Below, piece after piece: positions 1 through 6,711 of a DNA stretch of 16,063 nucleotides (its first letter is position 1; each line of letters opens with the position of its first letter). The notes under the pieces were generated by a model, which was given only the letters and a program-made list of their open reading frames with translations, searched no databases and was not told the DNA's origin. A program made the translations under genes and the position numbers. Origin of the DNA: DAOUMU01 sp034409055 (GTDB lineage: Bacteria; Chloroflexota; Anaerolineae; 4572-78; J111); the NCBI GenBank assembly GCA_034409055.1, contig DAOUMU010000541.1, positions 1 to 16,063 of the forward strand. The letters are read 5' to 3'.

Positions 1-89
1 ATCCCCAATCCCCAACCTTAGGCAAATAATCTTCAAACACTACAACAAATTGACGAAAATAACGAATGTACACCGGAAAAATCCGCTGA

Positions 90-374
90 TTTCGGCAATC
101 CGATGTACTGTTTCTGGCGCAAACAACCGGTTTCACTGAACCTGTACGATCACCCCGATATTACCAAACCCTCGAATACATCGAAGATTTTATCCAACGC
201 TACCGAAAGTCCCCAACTTTCCGAGAAATCTCCGAGGCCCTCAACATACCAATGTCGCCATTAAACCACTACATCGACCAGCTAATCGAAGACAAAAAAC
301 TACATAAATGCCCATCATCCTGCCACAGACGCTTACGACTCGGAGAAAACAAAGTTAGGCAACTAAAATTTTAA
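90..374 (+). pseudogene. Orphan LexA-like winged-helix DNA-binding domain, probably a remnant
   Basis: An open frame follows a TGA at 87-89 and runs to TAA at 372-374. From about 165 it encodes a stretch containing TLEYIEDFIQRY, then SPTFREISEALNIP, then a second helix and wing ending in RRLRL. This is the layout of the LexA N-terminal winged helix (PF01726), with the 'PTxREI' turn being the strongest cue. No ATG, GTG or TTG lies in frame before the domain. An ATG at 103 is in another frame and would join only through a frameshift near 160-165. There is no LexA peptidase domain after it; the frame stops about 13 residues past the wing. It is either a decayed regulator, a short HTH protein with a sequencing frameshift, or a gene using a non-standard start. 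Fold assignment is fairly good; status as a functional gene is doubtful. Confidence 0.45.
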
Positions 375-472
375 TTCCGGCAATCGGTATTGTAGCACAA
401 TATCTCACAACCCATCAAAAGACCAGGTCTATTGTGAAATGAAAGGTGCCAGGCCATTATATGTCTTTCCGG

Positions 473-500
473 CGGTCAACGGTCATCGGTCGTCGGTCGC
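473..500. repeat. Heptanucleotide tandem repeat, CGGTCNN x4
   Basis: Four consecutive heptamers, CGGTCAA, CGGTCAT, CGGTCGT and CGGTCGC, share a CGGTC core. The tract lies in the non-coding stretch 375-746 upstream of the + strand membrane protein gene. It is one of several heptamer tracts in this window and resembles the short tandemly repeated repetitive (STRR) sequences known from cyanobacteria. Confidence 0.7.
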
Positions 501-522
501 GAAGCCTTCGTGGTCGCTAACA

Positions 523-552
523 TTGTATTTGGGGCTGGACCTGGGGTATAAT
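523..552 (+). promoter_or_regulatory. Candidate sigma70-type promoter for the membrane protein gene
   Basis: A perfect TATAAT (547-552) is preceded after 18 nt by a weak -35 candidate TTGTAT (523-528, matching TTGACA only in TTG). Transcription from about 559 would give a leader of roughly 190 nt containing the palindromes at 629-716. The call rests mainly on the -10 box. Confidence 0.35.
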
Positions 553-628
553 TCAGAGGGGCGGGTATCCAGTCTCCTCTTCTCCCGTAGACTCTGCCCT
601 GTAGCCGCTGCTTTCGGCACCAGGCTAC

Positions 629-716
629 TTCACTACCCGACACAGGGAGAGAAACCAGGTTTTTTGTCGTCTCAAGCGAAAAACCTGGTTTCTGATTTCC
701 AATGTCGGGTAATGAA
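629..716. repeat. Nested palindromic repeat in the leader region
   Basis: The inner stem pairs 650-664 (AGAAACCAGGTTTTT) with 679-693 (AAAAACCTGGTTTCT), a perfect 15-bp inverted repeat with a 14-nt loop. The outer stem pairs 629-642 (TTCACTACCCGACA) with 703-716 (TGTCGGGTAATGAA), with one mismatch. A further 6-bp pair, GTAGCC (601-606) and GGCTAC (623-628), lies just upstream. This looks like a dispersed intergenic palindrome or small MITE-like unit. No T-tract makes it a good terminator. If transcribed it would fold just ahead of the ribosome binding site at 736-740. Confidence 0.65.
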
Positions 717-773
717 CCAGGTTGCTAAAATCGAAGGAGGACCGCCATAGAATTTTTTGCTGAACCGACTCTC

Positions 774-1859
774 TTGGCCTTTTTGCTGCAATCGGCAGTA
801 TTCGTACTTTACATCCCGGTGACCTACATGGCTCACCGCTGGGTGCATGCCCCGACGAAACAAGACCGGGTACTGGAGTCGATGTCACAACTGGGCGTGG
901 CCCGGAAAAAAAATTGGGGGCAAGCAGTAACGGATGAACGTCGCCTGGGGTATTATTTTTGGCCCCTCTTGTCTGCCATGTTGCTGACATTTCTCACTTA
1001 TTCCATCACCCATCCCTATATCATTCAAAGTAGCCTGAAAGTGGGCCTGCTCGAGGAAGTGATTAACGTCTTCGGTTCGAATCATCCCTTTCCCAGGCCG
1101 ATTCCGGTCGGACGTTTTCTGTTCTGGGGCTGGATTGGGGCCTACCTTTACTCTTTTATTCTGATTTTCCGGCGCTTGATGGATTATGATTTGACGCCCC
1201 GGGTATACATCTTCACTTGCAATCGCTTTTTGCTGGCCTTCGTGGTCGGCAGCATTGTGGGCATTGCCCTGGGCACTTTCTCCACCGCGGCCGGCGTCTC
1301 CTTTGATGTAAACCTGGCCACGGTCTCGGTGGTTGCTTTTTTCATTGGCTTCTTCCCCGAACAGGGCCTCAATTGGATCACGGCCACCGCTCAGAAAGCA
1401 CTGGGCCAGCAGGGCGGCATTGTCAAGGAAACCCGCCTGTCCGAAGTTGAGGGGATCAGCATCTGGCAGCAGGGGCGATTGAAACAGGAAGGCATCGATA
1501 ACGTGCAAAATCTGGCCACAACCGACATCCCCACCCTGGTCATGGAGACCCCCTTCACCGTCAACCAAATCGTCGACTGGGTTGACCATGCCATCTTGAT
1601 TGTCTACACCGTGCCGGAACAACTTGAGGTCCTGGCCCGGGCCGGCGTCAGCCGTGCTTCCGATCTGCTGGCTATCACCGCGGACGAAGCCGGCCTGGCA
1701 GATTTAGCCGATGCCACCGGCCTCAAACAGAGTGAATTGAGGGTACTCTCCCGCGTGTTGCAATCGGCCATCAATATTAAAATGGTCACTCGTTTCTGCT
1801 GGCAATCGAGCATGGACGAGGCTATGGTAGCCGAAGCGGCCACGATTGAACCGGCCTGA
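774..1859 (+). CDS. Polytopic membrane protein with helix-hairpin-helix-like C-terminal modules; function unknown
   Basis: I do not recognise the family. With the TTG start the protein is 361 aa with about five hydrophobic segments: roughly residues 1-19, 60-78, 114-132, 151-172 and 180-196. A soluble C-terminal part (about 222-345) follows. It holds two similar units with the pattern 'GI ... L ... GI/V ... L', e.g. EGISIWQQGRLKQEGID at 226-242 and ARAGVSRASDLLAIT at 288-302, reminiscent of DUF4332 or helix-hairpin-helix folds that often bind nucleic acid or protein. Start choice is odd: GGAGG at 736-740 lies 6 nt before an in-frame ATA at 747, while TTG 774 has no ribosome site; an in-frame stop at 726-728 excludes anything earlier. 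The gene converges on the aminopeptidase gene with an 8-nt gap. The reading frame is long and membrane-protein-like, so a real gene is likely. Confidence 0.8.
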   Translation: MAFLLQSAVFVLYIPVTYMAHRWVHAPTKQDRVLESMSQLGVARKKNWGQAVTDERRLGYYFWPLLSAMLLTFLTYSITHPYIIQSSLKVGLLEEVINVFGSNHPFPRPIPVGRFLFWGWIGAYLYSFILIFRRLMDYDLTPRVYIFTCNRFLLAFVVGSIVGIALGTFSTAAGVSFDVNLATVSVVAFFIGFFPEQGLNWITATAQKALGQQGGIVKETRLSEVEGISIWQQGRLKQEGIDNVQNLATTDIPTLVMETPFTVNQIVDWVDHAILIVYTVPEQLEVLARAGVSRASDLLAITADEAGLADLADATGLKQSELRVLSRVLQSAINIKMVTRFCWQSSMDEAMVAEAATIEPA

Positions 1860-1867
1860 CTGCTACA

Positions 1868-3103
1868 TCAAAACGCCCATGCTCCGCCGCGCATAATCGG
1901 TTCGGCACTGCCGTCGCCGGTCAGGCCGTCGATATCCATTTCAGCCGAGCCAATCATAAAATCGACGTGAGTCAGGCTGTTATTCCCCCCGGCAGTGGCA
2001 AACTCCTCGTCCGACATGGCCGCCCCATTTTCCAAACAGAAACGGTAAGCTCGTCCCAGAGCGAGGTGATTGGAGGCGTTCTCATCAAACAGGGTATTAT
2101 AAAACAACAGCCCCGCTTGAGAAATCGGCGAACTATGGGGAACCAAGGCCACTTCACCCAGCCGGGTCGCCCCCTCATCCGTTTCAATTAATTTTTTAAG
2201 AGCCGCTTCTCCCTTTTCAGCCGTTACTTTGACCACCCGACCCTCGGCAAAAGTCAGGCCAAAGTTTTCGATGAGCACGCCGGCGTAGCTGAGAGGTTTG
2301 GTGCTGGTAACCACGCCCTCGGCCTTATCTTTGTGGGGCATGGTAAAGACCTCTTCGGTAGGGATGTTGGGGATGAAAGGAAGGCCGGTTTGGGTTTTAC
2401 TTTGCCCCCCGTACCAGATGTGATGATCGGGTAGGCCCAGGGTAAAATCGGTCCCGGGGGCCGTGTATTTCAGGGCCACGTACTGTTTGGCATTGAGATA
2501 GTCCATTTTCGCCGCCAGTTGTTCGATATGGCTTTGCCAGGCCGCCAGTGGGTCAGCCTGGTCAACGCGACAGACGTTGAAAATGGCCGCCCATAATTTT
2601 GATATGCGTTCATCCGGCTCATCATCCGGGAAAATTTTGGCCGCCCAGGTAGAAATGGGCATGGAGATGATAGACCAGTTGACGGCGTTACTCATAGCCA
2701 TTCTACGGAACGGGGTCATGTTGATATCGGCCACCCGCCGGCTGCGGGCAATCAACTCCAGGTCCTGGTCCTTGAGCAGATCAGGATCGGTGGCATGAAT
2801 GGACAGGATCGCATCGCCTCGTTCGGCGGCTGCGGCCAACGCCTCGGCGCGCCAGGTAGGAAACTCTTCAAAAGAGTCCCGGGGGGCGTATTGAAATCGG
2901 GCCAGCGTGATGGCGTCATCACTCCACAGCACGTCGACCAGGCTGGCCCCGGCTTTGTAGGCGCTCTCAGCGATCAGGCGCACCAATGGCGCCCCCTCAA
3001 CCGGAGCGCGCACCATCAAACGCTGCCCGGCTTGCAGACCAACGCCAATCTTGACGGCTAAATCGGCATAGTTTCGTAATTTTTGTTCAAAAGAGAGAGA
3101 CAT
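1868..3103 (-). CDS. M29-family metallo-aminopeptidase (AmpS/AmpT type)
   Basis: The 411-aa product has the full length and order of the thermophilic-type M29 aminopeptidases, which release N-terminal residues from peptides in the cytoplasm using two divalent metal ions. The family's metal ligands can be placed by pattern: Glu in PTEEVF (E250/E251), E317 in RLGEVALVP, H346 in NASNHLALG, Y353 in GRAY, and H379 and D381 in SLTHVDFMIG. The N-terminal half has the usual 'LRNYADLAVKIGVGLQAGQ' opening. ATG 3103 is preceded by GGAGT at about 8 nt. The gene follows the HEAT-like gene with only 14 nt between them, so the two are probably cotranscribed, perhaps for peptide recycling or protein turnover. 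No signal peptide is visible. Family assignment is secure; substrate preference is not visible. Confidence 0.95.
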   Translation of the reverse strand: MSLSFEQKLRNYADLAVKIGVGLQAGQRLMVRAPVEGAPLVRLIAESAYKAGASLVDVLWSDDAITLARFQYAPRDSFEEFPTWRAEALAAAAERGDAILSIHATDPDLLKDQDLELIARSRRVADINMTPFRRMAMSNAVNWSIISMPISTWAAKIFPDDEPDERISKLWAAIFNVCRVDQADPLAAWQSHIEQLAAKMDYLNAKQYVALKYTAPGTDFTLGLPDHHIWYGGQSKTQTGLPFIPNIPTEEVFTMPHKDKAEGVVTSTKPLSYAGVLIENFGLTFAEGRVVKVTAEKGEAALKKLIETDEGATRLGEVALVPHSSPISQAGLLFYNTLFDENASNHLALGRAYRFCLENGAAMSDEEFATAGGNNSLTHVDFMIGSAEMDIDGLTGDGSAEPIMRGGAWAF

Positions 3104-3117
3104 GAGTAGACTCCTGG

Positions 3118-4854
3118 CTATTTGTGGATAGGGGTCACTTTATCCTTGCGGCTGAACAGGGTTTTCACCGCCCCGGCGACACGTTGCGCAGCCTCAGTGG
3201 GAACGTGCCCTTGCGCGGCCAGATAGGTGTACAAATCCTCGATTGTTTCCATGACGTATTGTTTCTCTTCGACTGGAATTATTTCCTCCTCCTCCTCAAC
3301 ATTTTCGTCCCAGAACTCCGTGATAAACTCACTCAACTGGTAATCCTGGATGTCGGCCAGAGTCGAAGGTGTATCGTCGCCTATGTCCAGAAAGAACATG
3401 AACTCACTCAAATCATCCCAGCGATGGTCCAGTTCCTCCTCGTCGATGCCTTCCTCAAAACGGGCAGTCAAGTAATCAACGACCCACTCGTGAGGGAGAA
3501 TAAATGTCTCCCCTGCCTCCAACTCCTCTGCCAGCTCTGTGTAATAATCGTCCACCTCAACCAGGAGGTCATCAAAATCAAACTCGTACTCCTCATCCTC
3601 CCAATCCTCGTCATCCAGATCACCTATCATCACCGGGATTGGTTCGCCATCCGGGCCGATAATTTCCATACCCCGGATCGGTTCCCCGGCCAATTCGCCC
3701 CATTCATCCACAGTCTGGGCGTCGATTTGTCGGGCATGGGCCAGGGTTTCCGGTGAGGGATCGATGAACCGCCGTTCGATCAGATGGCGGAACTCGTCAT
3801 ACTCCGGCGGCAACTTGACCCGGTTCTTGCGGTTCGCTTTCAGGGCATCCAGGACGAACTGCCGGGCCCGGGCATACGTCACCCGGCGGTGTTCAACGCC
3901 CATCTGTTTAGCGTGGTCAATAAATTGACTGCGAAATTGTTGCAGGCTTATACTCTGGGTAACGATTACATCCTTGACCGCTCCCTGCCAGGGAGAACCA
4001 AAATCGAGTAAAAAGCCAAGTACCTGCACGGTATCCTTCGACCGTTCCCAGGTTGTCATGATACTTTGCTGCCAGGGATGGGCCGGGTCGGTGCAGTAGG
4101 CAACGTAGAATCGATCCTCCCCCAGAGCCTTGACGATCTCAGATTGGGGGAAGACCTTTTGGCCAGATAACTTCAGCAGGCCCCGGCGAGCCGCCTCACG
4201 GACCTCGGGGTGGGGTGTTGTGGCCACAAACGTGGCCAACATATCGGCGGCGTCACTGTCCCCCATCTCGACCAGGTCATCCACGATGGCCTGGGCCGTG
4301 GCTTCTCCCCCCGTTTGGCTGAGAATTTTTCCAAAGTGCAGCATCATTGTTTCCACTTCGTCAACGTTCTCTACCTGTTGTAGCTCTTTGATAATGGCCC
4401 GCATACTAAAGCGTCCCATGCTGGCAATCTCAGATATATCAGCCTGCTTAATATCGCGCCAGGAGAAATACTCCGTGGGGTCATCCAGGTTGACCTCTTC
4501 CCCCATCTGTTTGAGGATAACCAGGGCCGCGGTTTTGGCCCCCATAGAGATCTTGGAGCGGCGCACCAGTTTCCAGAGATGCTGGATAGTCTCCGCATTG
4601 CCCAATTTGGGGATGGCCACCATCAAGGCGTCTCTCTGCTCATTGTCAGCCCCGTCGAGCAAGCCCACCAGGGCATTGAGCACCGCTTCCTGGCTTATTT
4701 CCCTCATCAACGCTTTAATAGAGGTCACGTACTCACTTTCATCCAATTCACCATGCCGACGACGGGCCAAAATTTGCTCCAGCCGGGGGCGAGCCATCGT
4801 TTGCACGGGAATATTTGGTTTTCTCTGCTTTTTTGATTTCTTTTTCTTAACCAT
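3118..4854 (-). CDS. Acidic HEAT-like repeat protein, function unknown
   Basis: The 578-aa protein opens with a lysine-rich tail (residues 3-12). Residues about 50-240 form alternating helices with HEAT/ARM-like spacing, e.g. around VLNALVGLLDGADNEQRDAL and PEVREAARRGLLKLSG. A middle region of mixed helices follows. Residues about 415-445 form a highly acidic segment (EDWEDEEYEFDFDD), and a second acidic run EEEEEI lies near 530. No signal peptide, membrane segment or catalytic motif was found, so a cytoplasmic scaffold role is the most one can infer. The start is well supported: GGAGG sits 6 nt upstream of ATG 4854 and a candidate promoter lies at 4881-4910. It precedes the M29 aminopeptidase gene in the same likely operon. 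Confidence 0.85.
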   Translation of the reverse strand: MVKKKKSKKQRKPNIPVQTMARPRLEQILARRRHGELDESEYVTSIKALMREISQEAVLNALVGLLDGADNEQRDALMVAIPKLGNAETIQHLWKLVRRSKISMGAKTAALVILKQMGEEVNLDDPTEYFSWRDIKQADISEIASMGRFSMRAIIKELQQVENVDEVETMMLHFGKILSQTGGEATAQAIVDDLVEMGDSDAADMLATFVATTPHPEVREAARRGLLKLSGQKVFPQSEIVKALGEDRFYVAYCTDPAHPWQQSIMTTWERSKDTVQVLGFLLDFGSPWQGAVKDVIVTQSISLQQFRSQFIDHAKQMGVEHRRVTYARARQFVLDALKANRKNRVKLPPEYDEFRHLIERRFIDPSPETLAHARQIDAQTVDEWGELAGEPIRGMEIIGPDGEPIPVMIGDLDDEDWEDEEYEFDFDDLLVEVDDYYTELAEELEAGETFILPHEWVVDYLTARFEEGIDEEELDHRWDDLSEFMFFLDIGDDTPSTLADIQDYQLSEFITEFWDENVEEEEEIIPVEEKQYVMETIEDLYTYLAAQGHVPTEAAQRVAGAVKTLFSRKDKVTPIHK

Positions 4855-4880
4855 AATCAGCCTCCTTGTTTGCGGAGCCT

Positions 4881-4910
4881 ATTATACATTAAAAGGCGAG
4901 AACGTTCCAA
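4881..4910 (-). promoter_or_regulatory. Candidate sigma70-type promoter for the HEAT-like / aminopeptidase unit
   Basis: On the minus strand TTGGAA (4910-4905) and TATAAT (4886-4881) are separated by 18 nt. The -10 box is perfect and the -35 matches four of six. The start of transcription would fall about 20 nt before the GGAGG ribosome site of the gene ending at 4854. The -35 box lies inside the AACGTT repeat tract at 4901-4926, so the repeat may have supplied it. Confidence 0.45.
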
Positions 4911-4926
4911 CGTTTAACGTTCCAAC
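4901..4926. repeat. Short tandem repeat of AACGTTCC / AACGTTT units
   Basis: Units AACGTTCC (4901-4908), AACGTTT (4909-4915) and AACGTTCC (4916-4923), then AAC, make a 7/8-nt repeat. It contains the stop codon of the truncated RecD2 gene (TAA, complement of 4914-4916) and the putative -35 box of the next gene. It belongs to the same repeat class seen at other gene ends here. Confidence 0.6.
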
Positions 4927-5582
4927 TCATCCGTCTCACTTCTCAACCGGTCCGTCAACCCTGACCAACGAGCGGCAATCTTGTCATTTTTTACCGCCAT
5001 GGCGATTGCCTTGCGTGTACCGACGATAACCACCATCTTTTTGGCCCGGGTAATGGCCGTATAGAGCAGGTTGCGTTGCAGCATCACATAGTGCTGGGTC
5101 AGCATCGGCAAGACCACCACCGGATATTCACTGCCCTGGCTTTTGTGGACACTGATCGCATAGGCCAGGGTCAATTCATCCAGGTCACTCAGCTCGTAGC
5201 TCACCCTGCGACCCTCAAACGTCACCCAAATTTCACCCACTTCTAAATCAATCTGCTCGATACGTCCCACATCGCCGTTAAAAACGTCTTTATCGTAATT
5301 GTTACGCAATTGTAAAACCCGGTCACCAACCCGAAACAGGCGACTACCACTGCGATATTCGGGTTGATTGTAGCGCAGGGGATTGAGGCGGGCTTGCAGT
5401 TTTTCATTCAGCACCTGCACCCCGGCCGTCCCGCGATGCATCGGACTTAAAACCTGTATATCCTCAACCGGTATACCGAACTTTGTCGGGATCCGCCGGG
5501 CGACAATATCCACGATTAAATCGGCCGCCTGTTCAGGTTCGGAACAACCAAAGAAATAAAAATCGGCCTGCTTTTGAGTCAC
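4914..5582 (-). pseudogene. recD2: C-terminal fragment of RecD2-type SF1B helicase, N-terminal ATPase half missing
   Basis: The 222-aa frame matches only the last third of RecD2/RecD-like exodeoxyribonuclease helicases, which are usually about 720-850 aa. Visible parts are the VLSPMHRGTAGV block (residues 45-56), the SH3-like insertion around DRVLQLRNNYDKDVFNGD (87-104), helicase motif V/TxGx-like SVHKSQGSEYP (144-154) and motif VI LLYTAITRAKK (172-182), i.e. the UvrD_C_2 region. Walker A and Walker B are absent. An in-frame TGA lies four codons before the GTG taken as start, and no ribosome site is seen. Further upstream is the repeat/MITE region, so the missing part is not adjacent. Without an ATP site it cannot unwind DNA alone. 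The stop codon lies within the AACGTT repeat. It is best read as a decayed or rearranged gene; an assembly break or an expressed domain protein is possible. Confidence 0.8.
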
Positions 5583-5640
5583 CAGTAATAATCATCCTTC
5601 TTTGCCAAACATTACCTACTACCTGCCACCCTGCAATCTG

Positions 5641-5827
5641 GTAAATATTCAGTAAAACCGTCATCTGACTAGACAGACTTTGGCTTGTGCTAAAGGAGTC
5701 GAGGCTGTCCCACAGGGAGGCTACGCACTGCGAAGCCTCCCTGTGGGATTAGCCGGGGATTCGAGGCCAACGACCGGCTGAAGCCTCGACTCCATACCTA
5801 TTAGAGGCGGGTTCACTGAATATTTAC
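5641..5827. mobile_element. MITE-like element with GTAA terminal inverted repeats and 8-bp target duplication (IS66-like ends)
   Basis: The 13-bp perfect terminal repeats are GTAAATATTCAGT (5641-5653) and ACTGAATATTTAC (5815-5827), extending to about 19/22 matches. Both ends are abutted by the same 8-bp sequence GCAATCTG in direct orientation (5633-5640 and 5828-5835), a textbook target-site duplication. Ends starting GTAA plus an 8-bp duplication are the published signature of the IS66 family. The 187-bp element encodes no transposase, so it would be non-autonomous. Internally it has stem 5695-5706 with 5782-5793 (12 bp), hairpin 5708-5722 with 5734-5748 (15 bp, 11-nt loop), and AGCCGG 5751-5756 with CCGGCT 5774-5779, giving a three-way-junction fold. 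The insertion and its boundaries are seen directly; family assignment is inference. Confidence 0.85.
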
Positions 5828-5892
5828 GCAATCTGCTACTCTGCTACCTTGCGACCTGCTACTTTGCTACCTTGCGACCTTGCAACCTACTA
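5828..5892. repeat. 7/8-nt repeat tract (CTGCTAC / CTTGCGAC type) interrupted by the MITE
   Basis: The tract reads as units such as CTGCTAC, CTTGCGAC, TTTGCTAC and CTTGCAAC. A related stretch, ACCTACTACCTGCCACC, lies on the other side of the MITE near 5613-5629. Removing the MITE and one copy of GCAATCTG restores one continuous tract, so the tract is older than the insertion. The batE stop codon (complement of 5890-5892) lies in its last unit. Confidence 0.6.
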
Positions 5893-6711
5893 CCTGTCAA
5901 CCACCAACTCAACTGCTTCTCTGGGCACCCAGCCTTGTAAATCGCCAGGGAGGGTAATGCGCCGCCAGTCCGGTCGACTTTCGAGCAGGCGTACCTCGGC
6001 CCCGGTATGTAAGTTAAATTCGACCAGGTATTGATCAGCCCCACCCGGTCCACTGGTTGCGTCAATCTCAACGGCCACAATCACTGCTGGCGGATACTGT
6101 CGCTCTTTGTACAGACGATTGGCCATCGAGATCAGGCCAATCACCAAAAATAAAGCCACCACCACTATACCCACGCTCCATGCCCGCCGCCAACGGGGTA
6201 AAAAAATGGCCAGGATAGCAAAAATAGATATCAATAGCCACAGAATCAAGGCCAAAATCGCTGCCTCGTTCAAGGTCAGCCACTCTTCGGCGATTTGAAT
6301 CAAATTTGTTAGCGTACCCTCATTGGACACTTCAAGCTGGTCAATCGTTTGGGCTCGGGCCACCGTTAAATTGGCCGCAATATCGGCATCACGCGGATCA
6401 AGCCGTTGGGCTCGACGGTAGTTGAGAATAGCTCGGCCCAAATCTCCCTGCTTAAAATAGGCGTTCCCCAGATTATAGTACACATCACTGTTGCGAATGC
6501 CTGCCTCTATAATCCTCTCATAGCCGGCGATAGCCTGCTCAAACTGACCGGCCTCGTAATTTTGGTTGGCGGCTAACATGGCTTCAGTAGGGCTCATAGA
6601 TTGGGCCAAGACACGGGGCACCATTAGCAGTAGAACTACGGCTAACAGGATACTCCAAGTTTTGAACTGAAAACTGAAAACTGAAAACTGAAAACTGAGA
6701 ATTCCCCTCAC
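5890..6711 (-). CDS. batE: BatE-like TPR and SH3 domain membrane protein
   Basis: The 273-aa product has a hydrophobic leader (about 19-37, ending VLAQS), tetratricopeptide repeats (about 41-120, with NYEAGQFEQAIAGYERII and VYYNLGNAYFKQGDLGRAI), two membrane segments (150-171 and 178-197) and a bacterial SH3-like domain (about 205-271, ending GDLQGWVPREAVEL). This is the BatE architecture, the last gene of Bacteroides-aerotolerance operons; the TPR part would face the periplasm or outer surface and mediate assembly. The GTG start at 6711 overlaps the batD stop by one base (TAGTG), pointing to translational coupling. Residues 6-16 (SFQFSVFSFQF) are encoded by an ACTGAAA heptamer array, so the first codons may be a recent addition. 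The stop codon also lies in a repeat tract. Confidence 0.88.
   Translation of the reverse strand: MRGILSFQFSVFSFQFKTWSILLAVVLLLMVPRVLAQSMSPTEAMLAANQNYEAGQFEQAIAGYERIIEAGIRNSDVYYNLGNAYFKQGDLGRAILNYRRAQRLDPRDADIAANLTVARAQTIDQLEVSNEGTLTNLIQIAEEWLTLNEAAILALILWLLISIFAILAIFLPRWRRAWSVGIVVVALFLVIGLISMANRLYKERQYPPAVIVAVEIDATSGPGGADQYLVEFNLHTGAEVRLLESRPDWRRITLPGDLQGWVPREAVELVVDR
6666..6698. repeat. Perfect heptanucleotide array ACTGAAA x4 inside the batE start
   Basis: Four perfect ACTGAAA units run from 6666 to 6693, followed by a fifth truncated unit (ACTGA). On the coding strand they read TTTCAGT and translate to the FQFSVFSFQF part of the BatE N-terminus. Because 7 is not a multiple of 3, gain or loss of one unit would shift the frame between the GTG start and the signal peptide. 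Confidence 0.9.

Noticed and set aside
439..750. 103-codon + strand frame ending just before the membrane protein gene
   Set aside because: It runs through the heptamer tract and palindromes, has no family resemblance, and its apparent ribosome-site-like end belongs to the next gene.
885..1622. 245-codon minus-strand frame
   Set aside because: It is antisense to the membrane protein gene, whose transmembrane pattern is convincing; the antisense product has no recognisable domain.
1860..1867. Terminator between the converging membrane protein and aminopeptidase genes
   Set aside because: The gap is only 8 nt and no hairpin with a T-tract is visible there.
4130..5029. 299-codon + strand frame
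   Set aside because: It is antisense to the HEAT-like gene and the recD2 fragment, is serine/arginine-rich as expected of antisense noise, and has no ribosome site.
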